64,000 nucleotides of DNA from contig OY856409.1 in assembly GCA_963693085.1 (NCBI GenBank), positions 502,852,303 through 502,916,302 of the forward strand. Reading direction: 5' to 3'. The DNA comes from Alisma plantago-aquatica. Its lineage: Eukaryota; Streptophyta; Magnoliopsida; Alismatales; Alismataceae. The position numbers and the translations under genes are program-made. Shown piece by piece: positions 34,825-45,813 of this stretch (position 1 is the first letter of the stretch; every line of letters starts with the position of its first letter). The notes below the pieces were generated by a model, which was not told where the DNA came from, did not search any database, and saw only the letters and a program-made list of their open reading frames with translations.

Positions 34825-37800
34825 TGTAACGACCCCACCTCTTGGTATCCCCCAATTAAGGGAGACCAAGAGTTCATAGCTGTTATCCCAATTTCTCAGA
34901 TCATAGGTTCGACAAATAATCAATATTAATTATCAAATTCTACCAGACTATACTGAAAAGCTGTACTAAAATAAAATTTTGCATACCTATTCCAAAAACT
35001 TGGATATCTAACTTCTATCCACAACTGGACTCTATTCTAACTAATCCTCCTTGCACTTTATTTCTTAATTTCACAATATGCCACTTTAATGTTTGTCCTT
35101 TTCAATTTGTACCTAAAATGTCAACAAACAAAATGTCAGTCAGCATAAATGAATATGCCACTATGTGGGGGAAACAAAAATTGTGCAACTAGGGTAACAA
35201 CTTAATCAAGAAATTATCATTTAACAACCAAGATTATGTCTTAAGCAATACTACTCAATCCTTACCTATCCCCTATCTCTATGTTGTCCCTACAGTGGAC
35301 TTGGATACTACCTCTCTCATATGGTAGATCCTTACCCCCGTGGCCCTACCTCACAGGTAGCCAATACTTAGGGTTGTAGAGTTGCATGGCCCTACCCAAA
35401 GGTTGTCCAATCCCTAACTCATGGTGACTTGATGGACCTACCCCATTGGTAGCCATGTACTAAGTCACCTAATGACCTGATGGACCTACCCCATAGGTAG
35501 CCATGTACTAGGTCCAATCTATCAAGCGATAGAGGGGACTAGGATCTAAGCTAGTAGGCATGTATATTAGGTGATAGTCATATCCAAATTATGGTTTGCA
35601 TGAATTAAATGTATCCAACAGTTTAATTCAAGTCACCGATGAGCACTTCAGAAATCCTCAGAAAACTAATTCGGGATATTCATAAGCATAACGACATACC
35701 TATCAGGCTGACTTGAGTGCAGAAATAATCCAACTAAGCAAGAAATCCAGTAAACAAGCAAGAACACAAGATGGTCATGAAACATGCATCCAATTTTCCT
35801 ATCATTGATCAGGCCATCAAGGTCTATTAAACCTAGCTCGCTTCCTAGGGTTTCTAGTCCACTTTTAGGGTTTCCATTGCTATTAGGATTTCACTTTATT
35901 TTTACTATTTTAAACCCTAATTTTATACAATTACTCACAAACCCTAATTATCTCATCTACTCCTCATGAAAGATATTAAGGTTACCTTTTAACAACATAT
36001 AACCCTAATTTCATATTTGAGGAACCATTAAATGTCCATCAAGTCTATTATGCCTCTTTTACATTAAAACTACCATTTTTATCCTTCTAAGTCATGACAC
36101 AATCATTAAGGCCAATTATCATCTTTGGCTTCTTTCAAATTAGCAACTTATCTTTCATATAGTCTAATTCACATATGAACTCTATTTATCACTAATTCCA
36201 CATTTATCCACTAGAAAACCCTAATTATCATATTAAAGGTATTTTATCCACAATTAGGAACTTTTATACTCGAAATAGGTTAGAACTATCATATCTCTAC
36301 TTTATTCATGAATTTGAACAATTAAAGCCATTAAGAGTCATAATTACTAACATTAGGGTTTCAAGGCCCATTAAAGCTCATTGATGTATATGGAACTCTA
36401 AATTAATCCAATTACATGTAAAGTTCATCCTTTTAGATCTTGATGTGTCTTTTTATAATAAACTGGTTAATATCAACTTTCTTCATCCACATAACCCTTC
36501 TCAATACATTAATCATCTCAAATTAGGGTTTCTTAATCATTAATGCATTAAAGTTGATAACTTCAACTACTTTTCGAATTTCAAGATGAATTAGGTTCTA
36601 AAACTATTTTTAATGGATTCCTCGCTTTTTTCTGAGCAAGATTAATATTTTATACGCATCCATCTGAGCTACCAATAAAAAGATATGAATTTTGCAATGT
36701 AAACTTACTTGGACCAATAGCAGACTGCCACGTCATCTCTTTCCCATGCAACATAGCCACTTATAAACATAACACAATTACAATTTTATCCTTACATAAG
36801 TGGTTAGCTCTTCACACCCCGAAGGGGTAAAAGTGTCCAATGACTCCTAGGTTGTCTTCAACCTTCGGCGCCCGACCTAGCCGCCGACTACTGCCTTCCC
36901 ACGGTCCACCCCTCCTTCCTGGGACCTCGAGGACTGCCGCTAGTTGCAGCCCTAGCTCCATCGCACCCTAGTACACGCGGGGCACCTCCAGGTTGTGGCC
37001 AAGTTGGCCGTTCCCAAGAGAGACCAGCCCGCGACCACTATAGCGATCACAACAGGTTTGCAGACCTCTAGTAGGAACTTGCACGAAGACGAGAGCGTGG
37101 GTATGGTAGTCGATCTATCTAGGGTTGTCGTGGAAGCTTCCTACCTCCAACAAGACCACATACAACCCCTCGTTTCTCCATGGATAGAATTATACCCTCT
37201 TGGTTAGGGTTTTCATGAAAACAAAGAAGAAGAAAGCACGAGATCTTCTTAGGCTCAAGGCTAAGGGTCCAACCCTTATATAGGGGAGGGTATCAATGCC
37301 CTAAGATGTTCATCCATGGGGAAACAAGTCCATTTCCCAAAAGGAAACTTATTCCTTCATTGAGAAGCAACCTTCTCTCTCCTAATTATCTTCTTAATAA
37401 ACTATATTCTTTGGATATTTAGGAATTTGAAAATCCTCTCTCTTATTCTCTTTATGCTTGACTTTTAATCCATTGGCACGAAATTATACTTTCTTTTAGT
37501 AGAAAATACCTCTTTTTAACAATACCACAAAATTCATTAATTATGTATCACATTATCCTCTTATTTTGTATTATTTGTATTTTCTCTTTCTTTTTCTCCA
37601 TTGGGGCTCCTTGGACCCCAAGAAACTCTAATATTTTGAAATTCCTTTTTAAGGATACTTATTATCCTTCTAGATGCATCTACATTCTTCATTTTTCATT
37701 ATCTTACTTATTAAGATATTCTTTTGCAAGGATTTCTCAGTATCTTTCATCTCCTTTTTCCTCTTTTCATATTTCTTTTATTAGGAATCATATGTAAATG

Positions 37801-38105
37801 AATTTTACTCAATTGTAGACATTAATGCCACTTGCTAGATATTTCCAAGTATTTCTCATAAATACTTTGCTTAATATCCATTATCATGTATCTTTTTCCA
37901 TTACTTGGACTTTTCTTCTTTTCTTCTATTTTATATCCATTATTGGATTAATATAATAATAGGAACCACGAAATTCCTGATGTAAGGGATATTTTCAAAT
38001 AAATCCCTTCTTTGAAGCAAAGTGACAACCTTTTCAATTAAGTCCAAATTCACAAAATCATTATATTTCAATTATGAAAACACATGCAAAACTGGGGTGG
38101 TAACA
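34825..38105 (-). repeat. Gypsy 5' LTR, complete, 3.28 kb
   Basis: The + strand edges TGTAACGACCCC and GGGGTGGTAACA form an inverted terminal repeat (element strand TGTTACCACCCC to GGGGTCGTTACA). A TATA element lies on the - strand at 37,275-37,284, followed on that strand by a leader with GAAGATCTCG. A GC-richer block (36,850-37,200) includes a 70-codon + strand open frame that I take as incidental. Confidence 0.88.
37275..37284 (-). promoter_or_regulatory. TATA box of the gypsy 5' LTR
   Basis: The - strand reads CCTATATAAGGG, about 2.4 kb from the primer-binding site and within the U3 end as expected for a long LTR. Confidence 0.55.
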
Positions 38106-40613
38106 TGAAGGATTTCAATGAGAGAGAAACTTTATATATTAATAAATCTTTAATGATTGGTTCTAAGAATAGTAGTGAGCATCATATGAAAGAAGTTATG
38201 ACTAATGATTATCAAATGAAGGAAAAATGAAGAAAATTCATAGTTCGATCTAATATCCTAACCCTAACCATAATATGATGAGCTATGTGACAATAATGAA
38301 TAACATTCTACAATGAAGAATTATAGAATGTACATCAGTATAGTCTAATTAAATTACAAGATGAAGTTCAAGGATGCAATTTGATTCATAAGAATTCACA
38401 TTTGGATTGTAATTGTTTGTAGTAACTTATATGCTAAGAATGGTGTAGTCTAATGGATTAAAATTGAGATTGCATATGTATTGAGTAGTAACCCTAACTA
38501 AAGGATGATAATTAATAAAGGAGGAGTATTAAGTGTGTTAAGCACATTTATGCTTGAGATATATTCATATCTATAGAAATTGGATGGAATAAGTATTTGT
38601 TGCATGATAAGTCTGTTCTAAGCATGATGAATGACACAACATGTGTATATGCATACATTGTTATCAGTTCTAATATATTTATAGATATTTAATGAGAATT
38701 GTAATATTTAATAAACTAATAATAAATCTATTGAGGCTGAATTAGCATGCATTGATTACATTTGAGAAACCCTGATGAGGGTAAATGTTGGGTAATGAGA
38801 TTATATCTTGAGATGAAAGCCCACCGATGATGATTGGTATGAGAAGATGCGGAAATGGAAAGAACCATGTGTTGTAAAGTACATATTATTATGATTCTTG
38901 TTTTCATCATATTATCTCTTGATAAGCCTAATCTACTTTGTGTTAATTTTTTTACATGAGAACATAAACATATGATAAATGATGACTAAATCTTATTTAA
39001 GATTTTAAAAAGCATTAATAATAAGTAGAATGATGATAAATCTAGTTAGGTGCCCTGACCACCGAGATCTTCTTCTATGTGCCACACCATGCAAATGAAA
39101 TAGATCTCCTTGTAGTAATGAAAGTATTATGAGAAGGATTTCTAGGGTGTGGATTGATACCTTAAAGATTAGACCGCAGGATTTAGGAGTGAGTCATTTG
39201 GTGTGGCTCTAGCCCTAATTCCTTTTTGTAAAAGTCTATGTCCATGTGGAATAGACTTTGCTGAAATGAAATAGGTGAACATGAAAATATGAGAAATGTG
39301 GTGATATGTGATACATTGTTTTGATGGGTCCTATCTCATGTACCCAGGATGAGGATGTAAGCCTATTTAGGCAACCCTTTGGTGGAACAGGGTCTATTTT
39401 GTGATATCTTAGGGTCTCCAACTAAACCCTAAGATAGTGACGGTGAGTCATTGACATGAGAATTAGGCATGACAACTTCTACTTAGTGACGTACGAGCCA
39501 GGTAGTTTTAGGGTAAACGAATAAAAGATGACAAGCTATGTAAAATATGAGTTGAATGTTGTTACATTCCTTTTGCTAGTTGATAGCTCTACTATTGTTG
39601 AATATGCTTCTCATTGTGGAAACTAATCATTCTTTTATAAAGATGATTTATTTCTAAGTCCTTAATTGTATGGTTTGGCATTTGATCTTAAATGTTGACA
39701 TGTGATTGATGTTGGGATTTTATATCTACCCTGAATGTGATTTAGATTTACTTGTCATTTGAATAGTCTTGTTTGGTACACATGCTTTGTTGCACTTCAG
39801 CTTCAGGACTGCAGGATGTGTTCCTAGTTCATCTGGTGGAGTGTCCCAAATATGATGCCATTGTTATGTATTGATTCAAAGTGCTTAGATATTGACTTAT
39901 TACTCATCCTGATGGGTTGTCATTATGAAGTAAGTAACATTTACTAATTTGTTTATAGACTTTCTCTAAAAGATGTTTTAAATTTGAATTTGGTCTAAGT
40001 TATTACCTTATTTGATTGATTAGATTATCATCATAAATTAGATTTGATTAGATGCTAGGACTATTTGTTCGATTTTTCAATATTTGCAAGTTTATTTTAA
40101 GTTCATTATACTTATATGATGTTGACACATGTAGCTTGAGTGGAGATATCACTCATTGGGGCTCTATATGAGTCTCATGAGGTTGTTTCAAATTTTCTCA
40201 GAAGTACTACTAATCCAGTTGAGAGATCGTGACAAAGAAGATGTAAACAGAATAATCTTAGATAGATTAGAATGTCTTTGTACTCTCTTTTTCTTGGGAT
40301 GGGTTGTAGATTGAGTTTGTTCTTTTATATTCATGTAATTGATGTAAATTGAATTGTATATGAGCAATAGTTTTGATTCTGGTTTAAATGGAGTTGAATA
40401 TGATTTGTGGTGATTGAATATGTCATTGTTGAGGTGACATTGTTATGATGTTTTATGAGAAAGCAAAAGGAAAAAAATATCTATTTTTCATAGATTGTGT
40501 TAATAGTGTTTGGTGAGAATTAGTTGTTTTACTTCATAATCTGGGATTAGGTTTTGGGTTTCTCTCTAGTGGTTGTCATTTATGCTGATTAAAAGAAAGG
40601 GCTCAACAAGTAC

Positions 40614-40995
40614 CCATGTATCTGAGTTGATATATAATATCATGAATAAAGAGATATAATCATCACTCAACATACAACACTAGTCTTATGCATTATTATG
40701 GTCCTAAATATCTGCAATAATAACTATTTAGGGACATAGCAATAATGCATACTCCTAAGTATACATATAATCACATGTTCAGGTCCTCAACCCATACCAA
40801 ATGTCATTGAGTCAAGAAGTTATTAGGATATTTTTATATTATCGATTATTTCAAGTTTAAATAAACATAATAATTAAAATTGTCTTTTAAAATAATTAAA
40901 TCATATAGATTTCTTCCCTATTACAAGCATCACATGATGGATCCCGAGCCATACAACTAACAATGGTTCCACTGTCTCACCATGCTACCCCTTCT
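40614..40995. other. Unassigned AT-rich spacer
   Basis: 382 bp between solo LTR B and TRIM 2. Nothing recognised. It ends in the AATAG target site of TRIM 2. Confidence 0.4.
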
Positions 40996-41000
40996 AATAG

Positions 41001-41290
41001 TGTAACATCCAAGGATTTGAGGCCTCAGATGTACGATCTTAAAATGAATGATTGGACTACTCGTATCACCAAAGTTCATCTGCTTTTTAGGGAGCCCATC
41101 ACTAAAGAACTCTATGGTTAAGCATGCTCAGCCCAGAGTAGTACTAGGATAGGTGACTAGTCGAGAAGTTTATCTTGGCTTGCGCAAGAGTGAAGATAAA
41201 GCGTGTAGTTAAGGCTAGTAGTGGTATGTGGGGCCAGTCGTCATTCTTGAAACTCCATTAGAACCTTGGGTAGTGGGCCCGAGTATTATA
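41001..41290 (+). repeat. TRIM 2 5' LTR
   Basis: 290 bp, TGTAACATCC to GAGTATTATA (family end TTACA changed to TTATA). Confidence 0.92.
41059..41175 (+). ncRNA. 5S rRNA-like segment in TRIM 2 5' LTR
   Basis: CCCATCACTAAAGAACTC, GGTTAAGCATGCTCAGCC (A box), AGAGTAGTACTAGGATAGGT (41,135-41,154; intermediate element and start of box C, one change from 5S), then GAGAAGTTTATC. The order matches plant 5S rRNA from about position 30 to 105. Box A and the intermediate element look usable; box C is slightly altered. Confidence 0.75.
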
Positions 41291-41292
41291 AA

Positions 41293-41305
41293 TGGTATTA
41301 GAGCC
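41293..41305 (+). other. Primer-binding site of TRIM 2
   Basis: TGGTATTAGAGCC, complementary to initiator-Met tRNA with one mismatch, two bases after the LTR. Confidence 0.9.
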
Positions 41306-41541
41306 ATAACCCCTTCAGTAGGTGGGGCCCACATGGGCATGTGGCATGCCAGTCTTGATCAATCTGGTCTAGGCATGTTGGAAAGAGTTGCCTATGGTGT
41401 TGTAGCCACCCTTGCACAGGTATTTCGTGATCGGGAGTTGGGTATCCATGAGTCATTCTGGGTCTGTACTGAAATGGATAAATATTGTGAGGCCATATAG
41501 TTGAGCATTAAGGAGGATGTCAAGAAGCTAAGTGGAGGGAT

Positions 41542-41831
41542 TTTAACATCCCAGGATTTGAGGCCTCAGATATATGTTCTTAAAATTAATGATGGGACTA
41601 CCCATATCACCAAGGTGTACCTCCTTTTTATGGAGCCTATCACTAAATAACTCTATAGTTAAGTGTGCTCGTCCCATAGTAGTACTAGGATTGGTGACCA
41701 GTAAGAAAGTTTATCCTAGCTTGTGCATGAGTGAGGACAAAGAGCTTAGTTAACATTAGTGGTGGCTTGTAGGGCCAATCATCATTCCTAAAACTCTACT
41801 AGAGCCTTGGGTAGTGGGCCATGTTGTTACA
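41542..41831 (+). repeat. TRIM 2 3' LTR, with second 5S-like core
   Basis: 290 bp, TTTAACATCCC (TG start changed to TT) to GTTGTTACA. The 5S-like part spans about 41,600-41,716 (GTTAAGTGTGCTCGTCCCAT, then AGTAGTACTAGGATTGGTGACC), with box C better kept than in the 5' LTR. Confidence 0.9.
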
Positions 41832-44544
41832 AATAGCCATCAAATGGCATCACAAACATCCCTACCAATAATGGCACACATGCTTGAAGAATCATGTGTT
41901 GTATCCATCCAAGCCACGTGCCTTTTCCAACCCAATGGACCACTATAACGAACCAAAACCTAGCCTCTTGACCCTAATAATATGTATTGGAGGATAGTCA
42001 ACTTGGTTCTTTGGGATTAGCCAAACAAGGATAAAGATATGCACATTAGTAGCTTAATTGAAATCCTACCATGATTATGCATGTATAAAATGCCCTAATG
42101 TAACCTAATGTTCTCACATTAGTCTTAGGTCATTAATGGACAATGCAATATGTTACATGAGATAAATGGATATTTCATAATAATTCATACAAAATAATCT
42201 TACATGATTCCTTTGGTGGTAATATCAAAACATGGGACACAATTGGAAGAATGATAATAATAATGATGAAATAATATATTGACTAATATAATAATGGACC
42301 GCAAATGCCAATTATGTAAAAATCATAAAAGGAAAACAAATTGGTTAAAAATAAAATCAAATTCATTTTCTTCAGATATGTTTTGGCTTGAAAGCCATGT
42401 TTCACAAATTTAGTATAATAATAATCCACACCTATTTTATTTAGAAAAGAAAAGGTGATTTTCCTTAAAAATATCAAATGAAATTCTAAATGACTCTAAA
42501 AGAGGAAAATAACTTTATATTCAAAATCTACATGTTAAAATAAGTCAGTTTGTGAATTTTCATTTAATTTGGATAATCTTTAATATACATGTGAAGATTA
42601 GGATAGAGAAACTATGTAAAAGCCCAAAATGTTAAATAATGTGCAAAATAACTTCAAAGGACAAAATTAATATTCAATTCATGTTCCACAAGTTTTAGTT
42701 TTCTTGAGAGTGAAGTTTCATATTAATTGGGTAATTCTAGAACTCTCTAATGCCTTAAGAAAGAGAAAATATGAATTACTTTCAAAGAATTAAATAAAAT
42801 ATCTATAATATTCAAAAGAAAAATCTATCAAATTCTACACACTCAAATCAGGCTAGGTGTCAAGTTTCAATTAATTCAGAGTTCTTTTGCACCCTCAATG
42901 GAGGAGAGAGAAAAAGATAAATAAATACATCCACACCTTCTTCGAAAAGGATTAGGAGTTGATTTATATGTCACACAGTTTATTCCAGTTTGTTTCCTTT
43001 TGTTTGCAAAACTCGGGTTCAATCCCATCCGTTGGATTTCTAATCCAATGACACTTGGATTCTCCTCTTCCTCCATGTTCTTTCCTATTTTGTTGGAATA
43101 GTGTTCCTTCCCCCTTCGATCATTTCTCTTCTCTCTTTCCCTGTATGATTCTCCTTTATTTCCCCCCAGCTTTCCCCTGACATATCCCTCACCTTTCCGC
43201 ATCTATTCACCCCTATAAGTTCTAGGATTCGTGGCTTACATAGCCTTATCTAGAAGCACCCTCTTCTTCCCCTGTTGGTGCTCTGTTTCCTTCTTACCAC
43301 CCGTCTCCTTGCACCTCTGGATCACCGTACAACCTAGAGATTGGTCCCTGACCTTCGGTGTATGCTCTCATATGATATTTGCCTTGTTCGGTTCTCTCAA
43401 CTTGTCTCATGTGTGTTGACCTCTGACTCCGACGATGGGATCAAGGATGTTCGAGTTTGCTGCTGGGAGTTATACCTCTTCGCCTCTTAGGGCTCCCAAA
43501 CATCTACCCCACATCCTTCGAAGCTCCTCGAAGCTATTCCCAACATCTATTTTGTCTTTTCAGGTGTGTGCTCAATTTCCCCCTTTCTGATTTCATGTCT
43601 GTTGGCTTGGTCATGGTGGGAATTGGTTCTATGGCTCATGCTCCTCTCGCACACTACTATTAGGCTTGCAAAAATTGGTAGATCACGAACAAGTTGTAAA
43701 GTCGCAAAGTTCATTAGTTGGACCGATAGGAAGTGGTTTTCCTACTCGATTTCTCGCTGTCAAATGCAAGTTTGCCAAGTTGTCCGTGGGGTGAGTTGAT
43801 GCGGGTGAAGAAGACGATTGCTGATGATTTCTCCACTTTACCCTCCTATTTTCCTTCTTGTTTTCATTTTTCCAAGAAGGATATTTAGGTCTTTTTGCAT
43901 TCATATTCTTTTGTTTCAGCGTTGAAGCAAATTGACAGGTTATGTGTGGGGTCGGGCGATTTGACCAGCTCTGATTGGGTGTCACCAGTTAACAACATAA
44001 CCCCCTTCTACACCTTAGGTTCCAAATAAGGTGTACAAAAGGGCTAAAGTTGTCCGTCCCTGGGTGGATCAAACACACAAGTATATACATGCATCAAATA
44101 ACAAAGCTTCCTTAAATAGACCAAATATTAATTACATAGGGGCCCGAAGGCATATGAGTTCTACAAAAGAAAAACTTAATACATGAGAGAGAGATACTTG
44201 CAGAAGAAAAAGAACTTAAACTAAGAGTCTCATTTAATTTTAGCATCCCCATGAAAGATCTGATTTTATTGAGCCAGCATATTGAGTTGCATCATCATCA
44301 TCATAAGTAAAAGGTACCTATAAAACATTTGAAATTGGTACACGTCAGCACAATATATAAATATATTGTACTGAGTATACCTACGTGTGTTCAAAAATAC
44401 CTCTTTTCATATCTTAAAAATAAAAATAAAACTAAACTTGGTAGTAATAAACAATATGAGAAAAGCATACTTGAAAAAGAATAGTTTATTAACAAAAGAA
44501 CACATATTTTAGGCATATTTTCCATTATATCTTCCATGCATTTA

Positions 44545-44705
44545 CTACCTGAGAGTTGAATGCATTAAGGCATGTATGATCTACTACCAAAGAGTTGGAT
44601 CATTTCACATTGTGATCTACTATCAAAGAGTTGGATCACTTTCCAGTACTTTACTACCAAAGAGTTGAAGTACTTTGTTCAAGCACTTTACTACTAAAGA
44701 GTTTA
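44545..44705. repeat. Short imperfect repeats in solo LTR C
   Basis: About five occurrences of (T)CTACTACCAAAGAGTTG-like words spaced roughly 35-50 bp, each followed by a diverged short word. Probably LTR-internal repeats, perhaps enhancer-like; function unknown. Confidence 0.7.
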
Positions 44706-45803
44706 AGTGCTTTTTATATAATGGACAAAATAATTTATGTTCAGGTTTTGTAAATTATATATAGAGGAAACATCATTGCAAATGACCATACATAGATATT
44801 TATTTCAAACAATACCATATACCAAGTCTTCTACATTCATAATACAACCATATTAATTAGTAGGGCCAAGTAAGAGGTATGGGCGTACCTTCAACTCAGA
44901 AGTGGGGAGTCCAGAGATGCTCCTCGCTGGTACCTTTGTCCTCCTGAAATTATAAGGGATTTGGTACTAATTAGCTATAATGGCAAAAACACCATTTAAT
45001 TTGAAAAGAGTATAAAAGGCTCTCTTCTTAGTTAAAGTCATGAGAGTAGAGTATGAGTCTTTGAGCATGGATTTGAGCCCATAATTGATAGTGTCATGTT
45101 AGAGTAGGACTTCTAGGTCAGATTGGTGGTCTTTAGATCATGATTGGTAATTATAATCATTTTTGGTGAATCAAATAGGGAAAAAGAGTAATAATTTGAC
45201 TTTGTTTATAATTGAGTCACATAAAATGGAATTTAACATCCCATAATCGTCTAGGTACAAAAAAAGGATAATCACATGATTTTTATGATTTAATTAGGCT
45301 CAAGTATTTTCTAAATAATTAATCAAGATAGAAACATATTTGAGCATGAGGGCTTATACAAGTTAGATTTAGGGTCAACTGATATCATAATCATAATCAT
45401 CATATTTTTCTGATCAAAATAGAGTACTTGTTTGTATTTTTTTTGGCTCTCCAATTATTTATAAAGAATTTTCCAAGATTAGGCTATTTTTGGGCAATAA
45501 CTCAATTTAGAAGAATAATAAATAAAAAATGATTAATAAGGAACGTGGATGTTTAGATCCAACGGTTGCTCGATTAAGCATGAGTTATAGAGTTGCGATC
45601 TGAGGTGGAAAGACCTTACTGGTCCACGCCGATTCGAGTCAGTGAAGTGGGGCCCACTCTTCTATGCCTCTCTCAACTTGCTCGACGACCCAGCTGCAAC
45701 TCGGGCGAGCGTGAGTGGACACTACTCGGGTGTGATTGATCTTTTGGTCACACGAATTGATGTAGGCAATGAGCTAAAGAACTCTAGGTGATGGTGTGAG
45801 GGG

Positions 45804-45813
45804 ATTTAAATAG
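45804..45813 (-). promoter_or_regulatory. Candidate TATA box of solo LTR C
   Basis: The - strand reads CTATTTAAAT, with CCCCTCACACCATC downstream. Supports the - orientation but is not decisive. Confidence 0.45.

Larger units (their letters stand above)
26494..38105 (-). mobile_element. Gypsy element (chromovirus-like), decayed, with chimeric left LTR
   Basis: A - strand Ty3/gypsy element in solo LTR B. The right (5') LTR is complete at 34,825-38,105; the + strand edges are TGTAACGACCCC and GGGGTGGTAACA. The primer-binding site (34,811-34,822) is adjacent. The left (3') LTR keeps only its outer ~870 bp (26,494-26,506 plus 29,181-30,025), is cut by a LINE near its edge, and its inner part is replaced by a Cassandra-like fragment (30,026-30,362). 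Flanking 5-mers TAAAG (26,489-26,493) and TGAAG (38,106-38,110) differ at one base, fitting an aged duplication. Pol remnants at the 3' end of the internal region resemble Tekay/Del-type chromoviruses. No long open frame remains. Confidence 0.8.
24126..40608 (+). mobile_element. Solo LTR B (4.9 kb), split by the chromovirus-like element
   Basis: The outermost layer of the nest. It starts TACAACGACCC (24,126) and ends GGGCTCAACA (40,608), with a perfect 5-bp duplication AGTAC at 24,121-24,125 and 40,609-40,613. Removing the inserted element and one copy of its duplication (26,494-38,110) leaves 24,126-26,493 plus 38,111-40,608, about 4,866 bp. There is no primer-binding site, polypurine tract or coding DNA of its own, so it is a solo LTR. 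The terminal G of the usual TG start has become A. The + orientation is assumed from the CAACGACCC start and a leader-like GAGAGAGAGGGAGAG stretch near 25,027. Open frames inside are short and match nothing. Confidence 0.8.
41001..41831 (+). mobile_element. Cassandra-like TRIM 2, complete, with target duplication
   Basis: 831 bp: 290-bp LTR (41,001-41,290), 251-bp internal region, 290-bp LTR (41,542-41,831). Perfect 5-bp duplication AATAG at 40,996-41,000 and 41,832-41,836. The primer-binding site at 41,293-41,305 (TGGTATTAGAGCC) differs from the initiator-Met complement by one base. The polypurine tract AGTGGAGGGAT (41,531-41,541) precedes the second LTR. Both LTRs carry a 5S-like core. The internal region has an incidental 90-codon frame (41,228-41,500) overlapping the 5' LTR; it is not expected to be coding, as Cassandra elements encode no protein. 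Size, layout, primer and 5S match the known family. Confidence 0.93.

Noticed and set aside
36995..37207. GC-richer frame as a host exon
   Set aside because: It lies inside the intact gypsy LTR, in the opposite orientation to the element, with no recognised domain or splice signals.
41228..41500. 90-codon frame in TRIM 2
   Set aside because: It overlaps the LTR end and primer-binding site of a family that encodes no protein; the matching frame in TRIM 1 has a different extent.
43231..43985. Cluster of moderate frames on both strands, with counterparts at 56,517-57,224
   Set aside because: Both lie at the same place in the two LTRs of the LARD-like element and share no codon-level conservation I can see; more likely LTR leader sequence.
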